A model generated the notes under the pieces. The model was not told the origin of the DNA, made no database searches, and worked only from the letters and a program-made list of their open reading frames with translations. A program made the position numbers and the translations under genes. Source: Candidatus Rokuibacteriota bacterium (lineage in GTDB: Bacteria; Methylomirabilota; Methylomirabilia; Rokubacteriales; CSP1-6). From it: a stretch of DNA of 62,978 nucleotides. The stretch's first letter is position 1. Every line of letters begins with the position of its first letter. This document shows positions 39,317 to 46,612 of the stretch, piece by piece. Where the stretch lies: assembly GCA_003220615.1 (NCBI GenBank), contig QHTB01000141.1, positions 1-62,978 on the forward strand, in the 5' to 3' direction.

Positions 39317-40534
39317 CTACTTGATCAACGTCACCATGCGGAAGATCGGCAAGTACATGGCCACGACCAGGCCGCCGACGATCACGCCGAGGAACACGAT
39401 CATGAGCGGTTCCAGGAGTGACGTCAGCGCGCTGACGGCGGCGTCCACTTCGTCGTCGTAGAAGTCGGCAATCTTTCCCAGCATCTGGTCGAGCGCGCCC
39501 GTGTTCTCACCGACGCTGATCATGTGCACGACCATGGGCGGGAACACCGGCGAGGCGCGCAGGGGCTCGGCCAGCGTGCGGCCCGCCGTCACGGCCGCGC
39601 GCGCCGACATGACCGCCTTCTCGACGACCCGGTTGCCGGCCGAGCGGGCGGTGATGCGCAAGCCCTCCAGGATCGGGACACCGGACGAGATCAGCGTGCC
39701 GAGGGTGCGGGTGAAGCGGGCCACCGCGACCTTTCGGATGAGCATGCCGACGATCGGCACCTTCAACAAAAGCGCGTCGATCACCTGGCTGCCCTGGTCG
39801 GTCGAGTAGTACTTCCTGAAGGCGAAGACGAACCCGGCCAGCGCCGCGAGGATGAACAACACGTACTGGCGCGTGAAGTCGGAGATCATCAGCACGATCT
39901 TGGTAGGCAGCGGCAGCTCGGCGCCCATGTTCCGGAACATGGAGGCGAACGTCGGGATGACGAACGTCATCATGAAGATGATGACGAGGACGGCCACGCT
40001 GATGATGGTCGCCGGGTAGACCATCGCGCTCTTGACCTTGCGCTTGAGGGCGGCGGCCTTTTCGATGTACCCCGACAGGCGCTGGAGGACGACGTCGAGC
40101 ACACCGCCCGACTCACCGACCTGGATCATGTTCGTGAAGAGATCGTCGAAGGTCTTGGGGAACTTCCGGAAGGAGTCGGCCAGGGTCGCGCCACCTTCGA
40201 CGTCGTGCGCGATGTTCGTCGTCACCTCACGCAGCGTTTTCGATTCGCTCTGCTCGCCCAGGATGGTGAGACACTGCGCGATCGGCAAACCGGCGTCGAC
40301 CATCGTCGAGAACTGCCGGGTGTAGATGGCCATGTCCTTGTCGCTGACCCGGCCCCCGAACGTCTTGGCGAAGGAGAAGGTGAATCCACCCGTTTTGGCC
40401 TTCTTCTCCTGCACGGCGGTGGCGACGACACCTCTCGACCTGAGCTGGGCCACGGCCGCCATGCGATCGGTGGCCTCCAGCTCACCGGCCACCGCACCGG
40501 CGCCGGTCCGTCCCCGATAGGCATAGACCGTCAT
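39317..40534 (-). CDS. pilC: Type IV pilus inner-membrane platform protein PilC
   Basis: 405 residues. It contains two GspF-type domains with FTRQFSTMVDAGLPIAQCLT and FPPMVVHMISVGENTGALDQ, and three membrane segments (about 170, 220 and 380). It couples PilB/PilT rotation to pilin extraction. 10 bp after pilT. The C-terminus FRMVTLIK is the family ending. Confidence 0.95.
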   Translation of the reverse strand: MTVYAYRGRTGAGAVAGELEATDRMAAVAQLRSRGVVATAVQEKKAKTGGFTFSFAKTFGGRVSDKDMAIYTRQFSTMVDAGLPIAQCLTILGEQSESKTLREVTTNIAHDVEGGATLADSFRKFPKTFDDLFTNMIQVGESGGVLDVVLQRLSGYIEKAAALKRKVKSAMVYPATIISVAVLVIIFMMTFVIPTFASMFRNMGAELPLPTKIVLMISDFTRQYVLFILAALAGFVFAFRKYYSTDQGSQVIDALLLKVPIVGMLIRKVAVARFTRTLGTLISSGVPILEGLRITARSAGNRVVEKAVMSARAAVTAGRTLAEPLRASPVFPPMVVHMISVGENTGALDQMLGKIADFYDDEVDAAVSALTSLLEPLMIVFLGVIVGGLVVAMYLPIFRMVTLIK

Positions 40535-40543
40535 CGTGTCCTC

Positions 40544-41674
40544 CTAGCGCCGCGCGAACGGCGAGCCGCTGCCCGCCGCCGCTGGTGCGGGCGCCGCGCC
40601 GGCTCCCCCGCTCTCGTGCGTCAGCAATTGGGCCAGCTCTTCCGGAATGGTCGAGCGGTTCATCCCATCCTCGCGCGTGATGAGCCGTCGCCGGATGAGA
40701 TCGGCCAGCGATTGGTTCATCGTCTGCATGCCGTACTTCAATCCTGACTGGATCGAGGAGTAGATCTGGTGAATTTTTTCCTCGCGGATCAGGTTGCGGA
40801 TGGCAGGCGTCGCCACCATGATCTCCATGGACATCGCGCGGCCCCCGCCGATCTTCGGCACCAGCGTCTGCGACAGCACGCCCTCCAGCACGAGTGAGAG
40901 CTGGGCGCGGACCTGGGACTGCTGGCCCGTCGGGAAGACGTCGATGATTCGGTTGATGGTCTGGGCGCAGGAGTTGGTGTGCAGGGTCCCGAAGGTCAGG
41001 TGGCCGGTCTCGGCGATCGTGATGGCCGCCGCGATCGTCTCCAGGTCGCGCATCTCGCCCACCAGCACGACGTCCGGATCCTGGCGAAGGATGGCCTTCA
41101 AGGCGTTCTTGAACGACTGCGTGTCGGCGAAGACCTCGCGCTGGTTGACCAGGCACTTCTTGTGAGGGTGCACGAACTCGATGGGGTCCTCGATGGTCAT
41201 GATGTGCTCGGCGCGCTCGTTGTTGATCTTGTCGACCATGGCCGCGAGCGTCGTCGATTTACCTGATCCAGTCGGTCCCGTGACGAGCACCAGGCCCTTG
41301 GGACGGTCGGCGAGCTCCTGCACGACTTTCGGCAGGCCGAGCTCGTCGAAGGACCGGATCTTGTACGGAATGACGCGGATGGCCGTCCCGACCGCGCCGC
41401 GCTGGCGATACACGTTGCAGCGGAAGCGCGCGAGCCCCTGAATCCCGAAGGAGAGGTCGAGCTCGCTCTCCTCCTCGAACTTCTGCTTCTGACCCTCGTT
41501 GAGCACGCTGTAGGCGAGCCGTTGCGTGTCCTGAGGCGCAAGCACTTCGAACTGCGTCAGCGACGTGAGCTTGCCGGCGACCCGGATCTGCGGGTGCGTA
41601 CCGGTCGTGAGGTGAAGGTCGGATCCTCCGCGCTCCACCAGGATCTGCAGCAGGTCCGCCATGTTGGCCGCCAT
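40544..41674 (-). CDS. pilT: Type IV pilus retraction ATPase PilT
   Basis: 376 residues. Domains: N-terminal PAS-like region with GGSDLHLTTGTHPQIRVAG, Walker A TGPTGSGKSTTLAAMVD, Asp box region MTIEDPIEFVH, Walker B DVVLVGEMRDLETIAAAITI and the AIRNLIREEKIHQIYS motif that is typical of PilT. It depolymerises the pilus for twitching and DNA uptake. The Ala/Gly/Pro-rich tail (about 350-376) is a little unusual. Confidence 0.96.
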   Translation of the reverse strand: MAANMADLLQILVERGGSDLHLTTGTHPQIRVAGKLTSLTQFEVLAPQDTQRLAYSVLNEGQKQKFEEESELDLSFGIQGLARFRCNVYRQRGAVGTAIRVIPYKIRSFDELGLPKVVQELADRPKGLVLVTGPTGSGKSTTLAAMVDKINNERAEHIMTIEDPIEFVHPHKKCLVNQREVFADTQSFKNALKAILRQDPDVVLVGEMRDLETIAAAITIAETGHLTFGTLHTNSCAQTINRIIDVFPTGQQSQVRAQLSLVLEGVLSQTLVPKIGGGRAMSMEIMVATPAIRNLIREEKIHQIYSSIQSGLKYGMQTMNQSLADLIRRRLITREDGMNRSTIPEELAQLLTHESGGAGAAPAPAAAGSGSPFARR

Positions 41675-41692
41675 GAGCCCTCCCTTGGTCCC

Positions 41693-43435
41693 TTACTCGG
41701 CCACGGTCACGCGCAGCACTTCGTCCACCGTGGTCGCTCCGGCCAGCACCTTCAGGAGCCCGGCCTGGCGCAGCGTCTTCATGCCCTGGGCCTGCGCCAT
41801 CGCCCGGATGTCGGTCACCGGCGCGTTCTTGAGGATGAGGTTGCGGATCTCCTGGCTGACCGGCATCACCTCGTAGATGGCCACCCGGCCCTTCATCCCC
41901 GTGAAGCTGCACGTCGCGCAGCCCCGCCCCTTGTAGAACTGCGTCCGGCCCACGCCGGTGAGCACGTGGCCGTACGGCAGCAGCGAGTCCTCGTCCACCT
42001 CGTACGGCTCCTTGCAGTCCTTGCACACCTTGCGCCCCAGGCGCTGCGCCATCACCAGCAGCAGCGACGAGGCGACCAGGAACGGCGGGATGCCCATGTC
42101 GATGAGCCGCGCGACCGTCGACGGTGAGTCGTTGGTGTGCAGCGTCGAGAACACCAGGTGGCCGGTCAGCGCCGCCCGGATCGAGATCTGCGCCGTCTCC
42201 AGATCGCGCGTCTCGCCGACCAGGATCACGTCCGGGTCCTGGCGCAGGAAGGCTCGTAGGGCCGAGGCGAACGTCCGCCCGATCCCGTCGTTGATCTGGA
42301 CCTGGTTCACGCCCTTCAGGTTGTATTCGACAGGATCTTCGGCCGTCATAATATTGTGCTCGGGCGAGTTGATCGTGTGAATGGCCGAGTAGAGCGTCGT
42401 CGTCTTGCCCGAGCCCGTCGGCCCCGTGATCAGGATCATCCCGTAGGGCTGCCGGATGACCTTCTCGAACGTCTCGAGCGCCCCGGGATCGAAGCCGAGC
42501 TTCGTCAGGTCGAGCTGCAGCGCGTCCTTGTCGAGGATACGCAGCACGGCCTTCTCGCCGAAGATCGTGGGCAGGATCGACACGCGGAAGTCGATCTCGC
42601 GCGTGTGATATCGCAGCTTGATTCGTCCATCCTGCGGGACTCGGCGTTCGGCGATGTCGAGGCTCGACATGATCTTGAGCCGGGAGACGATCGCGGATTC
42701 GAGCCGCTTGGGTGGCGTCAGCATCTCGTGGAGCACGCCGTCGATGCGGAACCGGACGCGAAACGCCTTCTCGTACGGCTCCCAGTGGATGTCGCTGGCG
42801 CCCTTCTGGATGGCGTCGACCAGCACCATGTTGACGAGCTTCACGACCGGCGCCTCGTCGGCCGACTCCTTCAGCTCGAAGACGTCGACCTTGCCGCCGC
42901 TATCCTCGTCGTCGTCCACCACCTCGACGTTGCTGGCCTGGTCCTCCGCCAACTCGGTGAGCACGTCCGTGATGGCGGCGCCCTGGTTCTCGTAGTTGCG
43001 CTCGATCGCCCGCCGGATGGCCGCCTGGGACGCGACGACCGGCAGGACTTGCAAGTTGGTCATGAAGGAGACGTCGTCGAGCGCGAAGACGTTCGTCGGA
43101 TCGGCCATGGCGAGCGTCAGCGTGTTGGCCGCGCGCTTGACGGGAAGCACCTCGTACTTCCTGGCGATCTGCGGTGGCACGAGGCGAAGGATGCCGGGAT
43201 CGATGTCGAGCTGCGACAGCGTGATGGACGGGATGCCGTACTGTCGGGACAGAAAGCCGGTGAGCTGTTCCTCGTTGACGAGCTTCAGCCGGACGAGGAC
43301 CGATCCGAGCTTCTCAGTGGTCCCCTTCTGTTCGGCGAGCGCGCGCTGCAGCTCTTCCTGCTTGACGAGCCCTTCGGCGACCAGGAGATCTCCCAGTCGC
43401 CGGTTCACAGGCTGCCCCAGCCTGATTTGCCCCAT
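41693..43435 (-). CDS. pilB: Type IV pilus extension ATPase PilB
   Basis: 580 residues. An N-terminal MshEN-type domain (about 1-150) precedes the ATPase: Walker A TGPTGSGKTTTLYSAIH, Walker B DVILVGETRDLETAQISIRA and the zinc tetracysteine region with CKDCKEPYE and CATCSFTGMKG. This is the intact copy; a broken paralogue lies at 53580-55356. Genes pilB, pilT and pilC follow in order on the minus strand, 10-20 bp apart. Confidence 0.96.
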   Translation of the reverse strand: MGQIRLGQPVNRRLGDLLVAEGLVKQEELQRALAEQKGTTEKLGSVLVRLKLVNEEQLTGFLSRQYGIPSITLSQLDIDPGILRLVPPQIARKYEVLPVKRAANTLTLAMADPTNVFALDDVSFMTNLQVLPVVASQAAIRRAIERNYENQGAAITDVLTELAEDQASNVEVVDDDEDSGGKVDVFELKESADEAPVVKLVNMVLVDAIQKGASDIHWEPYEKAFRVRFRIDGVLHEMLTPPKRLESAIVSRLKIMSSLDIAERRVPQDGRIKLRYHTREIDFRVSILPTIFGEKAVLRILDKDALQLDLTKLGFDPGALETFEKVIRQPYGMILITGPTGSGKTTTLYSAIHTINSPEHNIMTAEDPVEYNLKGVNQVQINDGIGRTFASALRAFLRQDPDVILVGETRDLETAQISIRAALTGHLVFSTLHTNDSPSTVARLIDMGIPPFLVASSLLLVMAQRLGRKVCKDCKEPYEVDEDSLLPYGHVLTGVGRTQFYKGRGCATCSFTGMKGRVAIYEVMPVSQEIRNLILKNAPVTDIRAMAQAQGMKTLRQAGLLKVLAGATTVDEVLRVTVAE

Positions 43436-43444
43436 TTAACCTTT

Positions 43445-43981
43445 CTACGATACTCCCCCCAATCGCTTCAATGTATCCGTAAAGGCTCGGTACGCATCGT
43501 CTTGGTAGAGGACGAAGGCGACCCGTTTCAGGCTGGAGTGACCGGCCTTTAGGTGCCCTATCACCTCTTTGAGCATCGCCTCAGCCGATGCCGCGGGCGG
43601 GACGTGCCCGACTCCAGTTCCGAACGCCGGAAGCGCCAGCGACGTGATCCGGTGCTTGTCGGCGAGGGCGAGGACGGCCTTGGTGGTTCGCCCTATCGTC
43701 TCCGCGTTGGTCTTGAGATCGGGGCCCATCACCGCGGCGTGAATGACGTGCGTCGCCCGCAAATTGCCGCCCGGCGTGAGAACTGCCTCGCCGACTTCGA
43801 CCGGGCCCTGCCGCATCGCCTCTTCCTCGATGATGACCCCGCCCTTGCGCTTGATCGTGCCGCCGACGCCAGCCCCCATCGTCAGGTTGGTGTTGGCGGC
43901 ATTGGTCACGGCGTCGACGTCCCAGTCCGTGATGTCGCCGCGCTCGATCGCGATGCTCGCCTGACCGATCTTGAGCTTCAT
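43445..43981 (-). CDS. Macro domain protein
   Basis: 178 residues from ATG 43981. It reads DITDWDVDAVTNAANTNLTM, then GAGVGGTIKRKGG, the ADP-ribose-binding signature, and ends with FGTGVGHVPPAAS and a helix. Such proteins bind or hydrolyse ADP-ribose, O-acetyl-ADP-ribose or related marks. It lies between mazG (2 bp) and pilB (9 bp), so it may be co-transcribed with both. The cellular substrate is unknown. Confidence 0.9.
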   Translation of the reverse strand: MKLKIGQASIAIERGDITDWDVDAVTNAANTNLTMGAGVGGTIKRKGGVIIEEEAMRQGPVEVGEAVLTPGGNLRATHVIHAAVMGPDLKTNAETIGRTTKAVLALADKHRITSLALPAFGTGVGHVPPAASAEAMLKEVIGHLKAGHSSLKRVAFVLYQDDAYRAFTDTLKRLGGVS

Positions 43982-43983
43982 CG

Positions 43984-44790
43984 TCAGCCCTGCTCGCTCC
44001 GCCGTTCGTCGGCCTTCGCTGCCTGCCACGACTCCTCCAGCTCCTCCTGCGAGACGCTCGCTACGGACTTGCCTCGCGCGCTCAGTTCGGCCTCCATGTG
44101 CGTGAACCGCCGGTGAAATTTTTCGATCGTCCCGGTCAGTGCGTCCTCGGCGTCGACGGACGCCAGCCGCGCTACGTTGACCAGCGAGAACAACACGTCC
44201 CCCAGCTCGTCCTTGATGCGGCCACGATCACCGCTGCCGACCGCGGCCGCCGCTTCCTGCATCTCTTCCTCCACCTTCGACCACGCCGCTCGGGCATCGG
44301 GCCAATCGAAATGGACACGTGCGGCTTTGGCCTGCGTGCGTTGAGCGCGCAGGAGGGCCGGGAGCATGCGCGGGACACCGTCGAGGACCGAGCGCGTTCG
44401 TCCGGCTTCCTCCGCCTCGCGCTGCTTCAACACCTCCCATTGGGCCAGCGCTTCCGTCGGGGTCTCGACGGCCGCATCTCCGAAGACGTGGGGATGGCGT
44501 CCGACCATCTTGTCGTTCAAGCGACGGACCACGTCCTTCATCGAGAACTCGTCGCGCTCGGCGGCGATCTGAGAATGGAAGACCACCTGGAAGAGCAGAT
44601 CCCCAAGCTCTTCCAGGAGATGCTCGCCGCGGGCGTCGAGCGCGTCGAGGACCTCATAGGCCTCTTCGAGGAGGTACGGCTTGAGGGAGCTCGGCGTTTG
44701 TTCGCGATCCCACGGGCATCCGCCAGGCCCGCGGAGCCGCGCCATGATTCCAAGGAGGCGCTCGAAAAGGGGACCGGCGGACTCGGTCAT
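43984..44790 (-). CDS. mazG: Nucleoside triphosphate pyrophosphohydrolase MazG
   Basis: Hydrolyses (d)NTPs to NMP and PPi, used in house-cleaning and stringent control. 268 residues, two MazG repeats. The first reads RGPGGCPWDREQTPSSLKPY and LLEEAYEVLDAL, with EELGDLLFQVVFHSQIA; the second repeat contains DELGDVLFSLVNVARL. The start ATG at 44790 has a near AAGGAC ribosome binding site and a TATAAT upstream. Confidence 0.93.
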   Translation of the reverse strand: MTESAGPLFERLLGIMARLRGPGGCPWDREQTPSSLKPYLLEEAYEVLDALDARGEHLLEELGDLLFQVVFHSQIAAERDEFSMKDVVRRLNDKMVGRHPHVFGDAAVETPTEALAQWEVLKQREAEEAGRTRSVLDGVPRMLPALLRAQRTQAKAARVHFDWPDARAAWSKVEEEMQEAAAAVGSGDRGRIKDELGDVLFSLVNVARLASVDAEDALTGTIEKFHRRFTHMEAELSARGKSVASVSQEELEESWQAAKADERRSEQG

Positions 44791-44812
44791 GTCCTTACCT
44801 GACGGTCATGCG

Positions 44813-44818
44813 ATTATA
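44813..44818 (-). promoter_or_regulatory. -10 element TATAAT upstream of mazG
   Basis: Perfect TATAAT, minus strand, about 23 nt before the mazG ATG. No good -35 lies 16-18 bp upstream, although TTGC-like bases precede the box. It would start the mazG-macro-pilBTCSR run. The other half of the 64-bp gap must serve the divergent DUF1844 gene. Confidence 0.4.
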
Positions 44819-44854
44819 CAGCAAGGATTTCCTGCGTATGCTACGAAGGCGGTG

Positions 44855-45271
44855 ATGAGCGACAGCGAAGCCGACCAGGGATTTCGTGTCCGTGACCGCC
44901 GCGGGCGCGCCGACGAGCCGGCCTCGTCCCCGAGGCCGGTTACGCCACCCGAGCCGATGACGCCACCCGAGCCGGTTTCACCACCCCAGCCGGTTTCGCC
45001 GCCCGAGTCGACAGCAGGAGGGGCTCGGAGCCTCGTCGGGCTGTTCATCATGCTGGGAAGTGTCGCTGCCGCGGCCCTCGAAGGGATGCCGGATTCCGGC
45101 GGCGGACAGGCCAAGCGCGATCTTCGACAAGCGGCCGAGCTGATCGACGTGCTGGTGCTCCTCAGGGAAAAGACGGAGGGCAGGCGCACTCCCGAAGAGA
45201 CCAAGGTGCTCCACGAGGTCGTCTATGGATTGCAGCTTCGCTACGTCGAGGCTACCCGCCGCCCCGGATGA
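44855..45271 (+). CDS. DUF1844 family protein
   Basis: 138 residues from ATG 44855, with GAAGGCGG as a ribosome binding site. A charged start (SDSEADQGFRVRDRRGRADE) and a proline-rich repeat (about 25-50) are followed by the DUF1844 block: LVGLFIMLGSVAAAALEGMP, then RDLRQAAELIDVLVLLREKT and TPEETKVLHEVVYGLQLRYV. The family function is unknown. It overlaps the convergent gene at 45252 by 20 bp. The further-upstream in-frame start at 44681 lies inside mazG. Confidence 0.85.
   Translation: MSDSEADQGFRVRDRRGRADEPASSPRPVTPPEPMTPPEPVSPPQPVSPPESTAGGARSLVGLFIMLGSVAAAALEGMPDSGGGQAKRDLRQAAELIDVLVLLREKTEGRRTPEETKVLHEVVYGLQLRYVEATRRPG
44945..45016 (+). repeat. 18-bp tandem repeat coding a Pro-Pro-Glu-Pro track
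   Basis: Four units beginning at 44945, 44963, 44981 and 44999 code PPEPMT, PPEPVS, PPQPVS and PPEST. They have diverged a little at third positions. Such a repeat could vary in copy number between strains, lengthening the linker of the DUF1844 protein. Confidence 0.75.
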
Positions 45272-45896
45272 CGACCTGTTGCCGCTCGACCCTGATATCG
45301 TCGATTCCGGCGGGTAGCGGCCAGAGAAGGAGCTTCAGCGCCATCGGGCTCAGCAGCAGCCGGTGGGCGACCGCAGGCAGCCGCGTTCGGCCGAGATAGA
45401 GCCGCTCGACGTCCAGCCGGAGAAATCGACGCTGTCCCGACGGCGCCGGTTCCACCTGTGTCCGGGCTCGCAGTCGAAGCCACACGGGGCGGTCGACCCA
45501 GCGCGGCGGCGACAGATCCAGGATGCTGCTCAAGGGTGTCTCTGCGAGCAGGACCCGGGTCGGCAACCGGATGGCGAGGTCGAAGACATCGTTGACCCTG
45601 AGGTGCACGATCGCTCCCATGACCGGCATGTCGGCGATCTCGGCCAGGTGTCGAGCGAGGAACGCGTTGAGCTCTTGCTCCGACAAGGCGACCGAACGAG
45701 GAGTCCGTTTGCCGCCCGGTCCCCGCCCGACCATCTCGTAGATCTTCTGCTGAGCGTTGACGCCATCGGCGGGAGTGAAGATCACCGGCTGAAGCTCGGC
45801 GACCTTGAACAGGCCCTGAGCCATCCAGCCGACCCCCCCGATCAGGAACGCTACGAGAAAGATGATGGACAGGCAGCCGCAGCCTAGCCGCCGCAC
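45252..45896 (-). CDS. Membrane-anchored protein of unknown function
   Basis: 214 residues. A short N-terminus (MRRLGCGCL) and one membrane segment (IIFLVAFLIGGVGWMAQGLF, about residues 10-29) are followed by a soluble extracytoplasmic domain. Motifs seen are QQKIYEMVGRGP, ALSEQELNAFLARHL, which resembles the start of some lipid-binding LBP/BPI-like domains, and a C-terminal LYLGRTRLPAVAHRLLLSP. I do not recognise the family. It converges with DUF1844 (20-bp overlap) and is 182 bp from the divergent hsp20 gene. Confidence 0.75.
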   Translation of the reverse strand: MRRLGCGCLSIIFLVAFLIGGVGWMAQGLFKVAELQPVIFTPADGVNAQQKIYEMVGRGPGGKRTPRSVALSEQELNAFLARHLAEIADMPVMGAIVHLRVNDVFDLAIRLPTRVLLAETPLSSILDLSPPRWVDRPVWLRLRARTQVEPAPSGQRRFLRLDVERLYLGRTRLPAVAHRLLLSPMALKLLLWPLPAGIDDIRVERQQVVIRGGG

Positions 45897-45929
45897 ACCG
45901 AGAGACTACCACCAGGAACCACGAAACTT

Positions 45930-45950
45930 CTTTAGCTGAGACAATTTAAG
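45930..45950. promoter_or_regulatory. Degenerate HAIR-like site upstream of hsp20
   Basis: CTTTAGC, seven bases, ATTTAAG. The HspR box consensus is CTTGAGT-N7-ACTCAAG, so each arm matches 5 of 7 with exact spacing. It lies about 30 bp before the hsp20 -35. hspR is in the same operon, which makes autoregulation plausible, but the match is weak. Confidence 0.3.
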
Positions 45951-45981
45951 GGCTGGTGACAGCTCCCTGTTTGGACCATAT

Positions 45982-46010
45982 TTGACAGTCCTAAATACAG
46001 ATGATATACG
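45982..46010 (+). promoter_or_regulatory. Sigma-70-type promoter of the heat-shock operon
   Basis: Perfect -35 TTGACA (45982-45987), a 17-bp spacer and -10 TATACG (46005-46010, 4/6). The expected start at about 46017 falls just before the leader hairpin. The palindrome TACGAT-A-ATCGTA overlaps and follows the -10, a possible operator. No CIRCE element is present. Confidence 0.6.
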
Positions 46011-46019
46011 ATAATCGTA

Positions 46020-46070
46020 CTTAGATTTAATGCCGGCGTGGAGGCCGGCGACATCGGTAATCTAAGGAGG
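46020..46070 (+). promoter_or_regulatory. Leader hairpin covering the hsp20 ribosome binding site (candidate RNA thermometer)
   Basis: CTTAGATT (46020-46027) pairs perfectly with AATCTAAG (46059-46066), and an inner GCCGGC/GCCGGC stem (46032-46037 with 46044-46049) closes the middle. The 3' arm runs into the Shine-Dalgarno AAGGAGG (46064-46070), whose first three bases are paired; the pairing can continue imperfectly outward over the rest. The ATG is at 46079. This geometry is that of thermosensor leaders of small heat-shock genes. Confidence 0.5.
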
Positions 46071-46078
46071 GTCACAGT

Positions 46079-46543
46079 ATGTCACTTGAGCGTTGGCGTC
46101 CGTTCGGTGGGTCGCAGGTTCGGTGGGAAGGTCTCACGGACGTCCAGCAAGAGATGAATCGCCTCTTCGACAGTTTCTTCGGCCGCCCTGCAACGATGAC
46201 GGCCGGTGATCGTCTGTGGGTCCCGCTGGTCGACATGTACGAGACGAAGGATGACCTCCACATCGCGTTCGAGGTTCCGGGGGTACGGGAGAAGGAAGTC
46301 AGTGTCTCGATCACCGGCGACCTGTTGACCGTCAAGGGCGAGCGCAAGTGGGGGAGCGAGCAGACGGACGATTCCTATCACCGCCTCGAGCGGGTGTACG
46401 GGAAATTCGAGCGCTCGGTCGCTCTTCCCGTTCCGGTCCAGGCCGACAAGGTGAAGGCAGCGTACCGGGACGGCGTCCTGGAGATCAGGCTGCCGAAGGC
46501 GGAAGAAGTCAAACCGAAGGAAATCAAGATCGACGTTCTGTAG
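46079..46543 (+). CDS. Small heat-shock protein Hsp20
   Basis: 154 residues. N-terminal arm with DVQQEMNRLFDSFF, then the alpha-crystallin domain (about 45-145): WVPLVDMYETKDDLHIAFEV, SITGDLLTVKGERK and FERSVALPVPVQADKVKAAY, with the C-terminal LEIRLPKAEEVKP motif and the short tail. It binds unfolding proteins without ATP and hands them to DnaK. First gene of the heat-shock operon, with a strong ribosome binding site inside a leader hairpin. Confidence 0.95.
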   Translation: MSLERWRPFGGSQVRWEGLTDVQQEMNRLFDSFFGRPATMTAGDRLWVPLVDMYETKDDLHIAFEVPGVREKEVSVSITGDLLTVKGERKWGSEQTDDSYHRLERVYGKFERSVALPVPVQADKVKAAYRDGVLEIRLPKAEEVKPKEIKIDVL

Positions 46544-46557
46544 GCGGATGCGCATGA

Positions 46558-46586
46558 GAGCGGGACGGGCCCGGCTCGTCCCGCTC
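46558..46586 (+). terminator. Attenuator-like hairpin between hsp20 and dnaK
   Basis: GAGCGGGACG (46558-46567) pairs exactly with CGTCCCGCTC (46577-46586) around a 9-nt loop, with no U-run. It is 15 bp after the hsp20 stop. It may let the abundant hsp20 message outweigh that of dnaK. Confidence 0.55.
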
Positions 46587-46612
46587 GCGACCGTCATCAA
46601 GGGGAGACTGAC

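Noticed and set aside
45896..46079. CIRCE element for HrcA control of the heat-shock operon
   Set aside because: No TTAGCACTC-N9-GAGTGCTAA or near match is present; HspR is the regulator encoded here.
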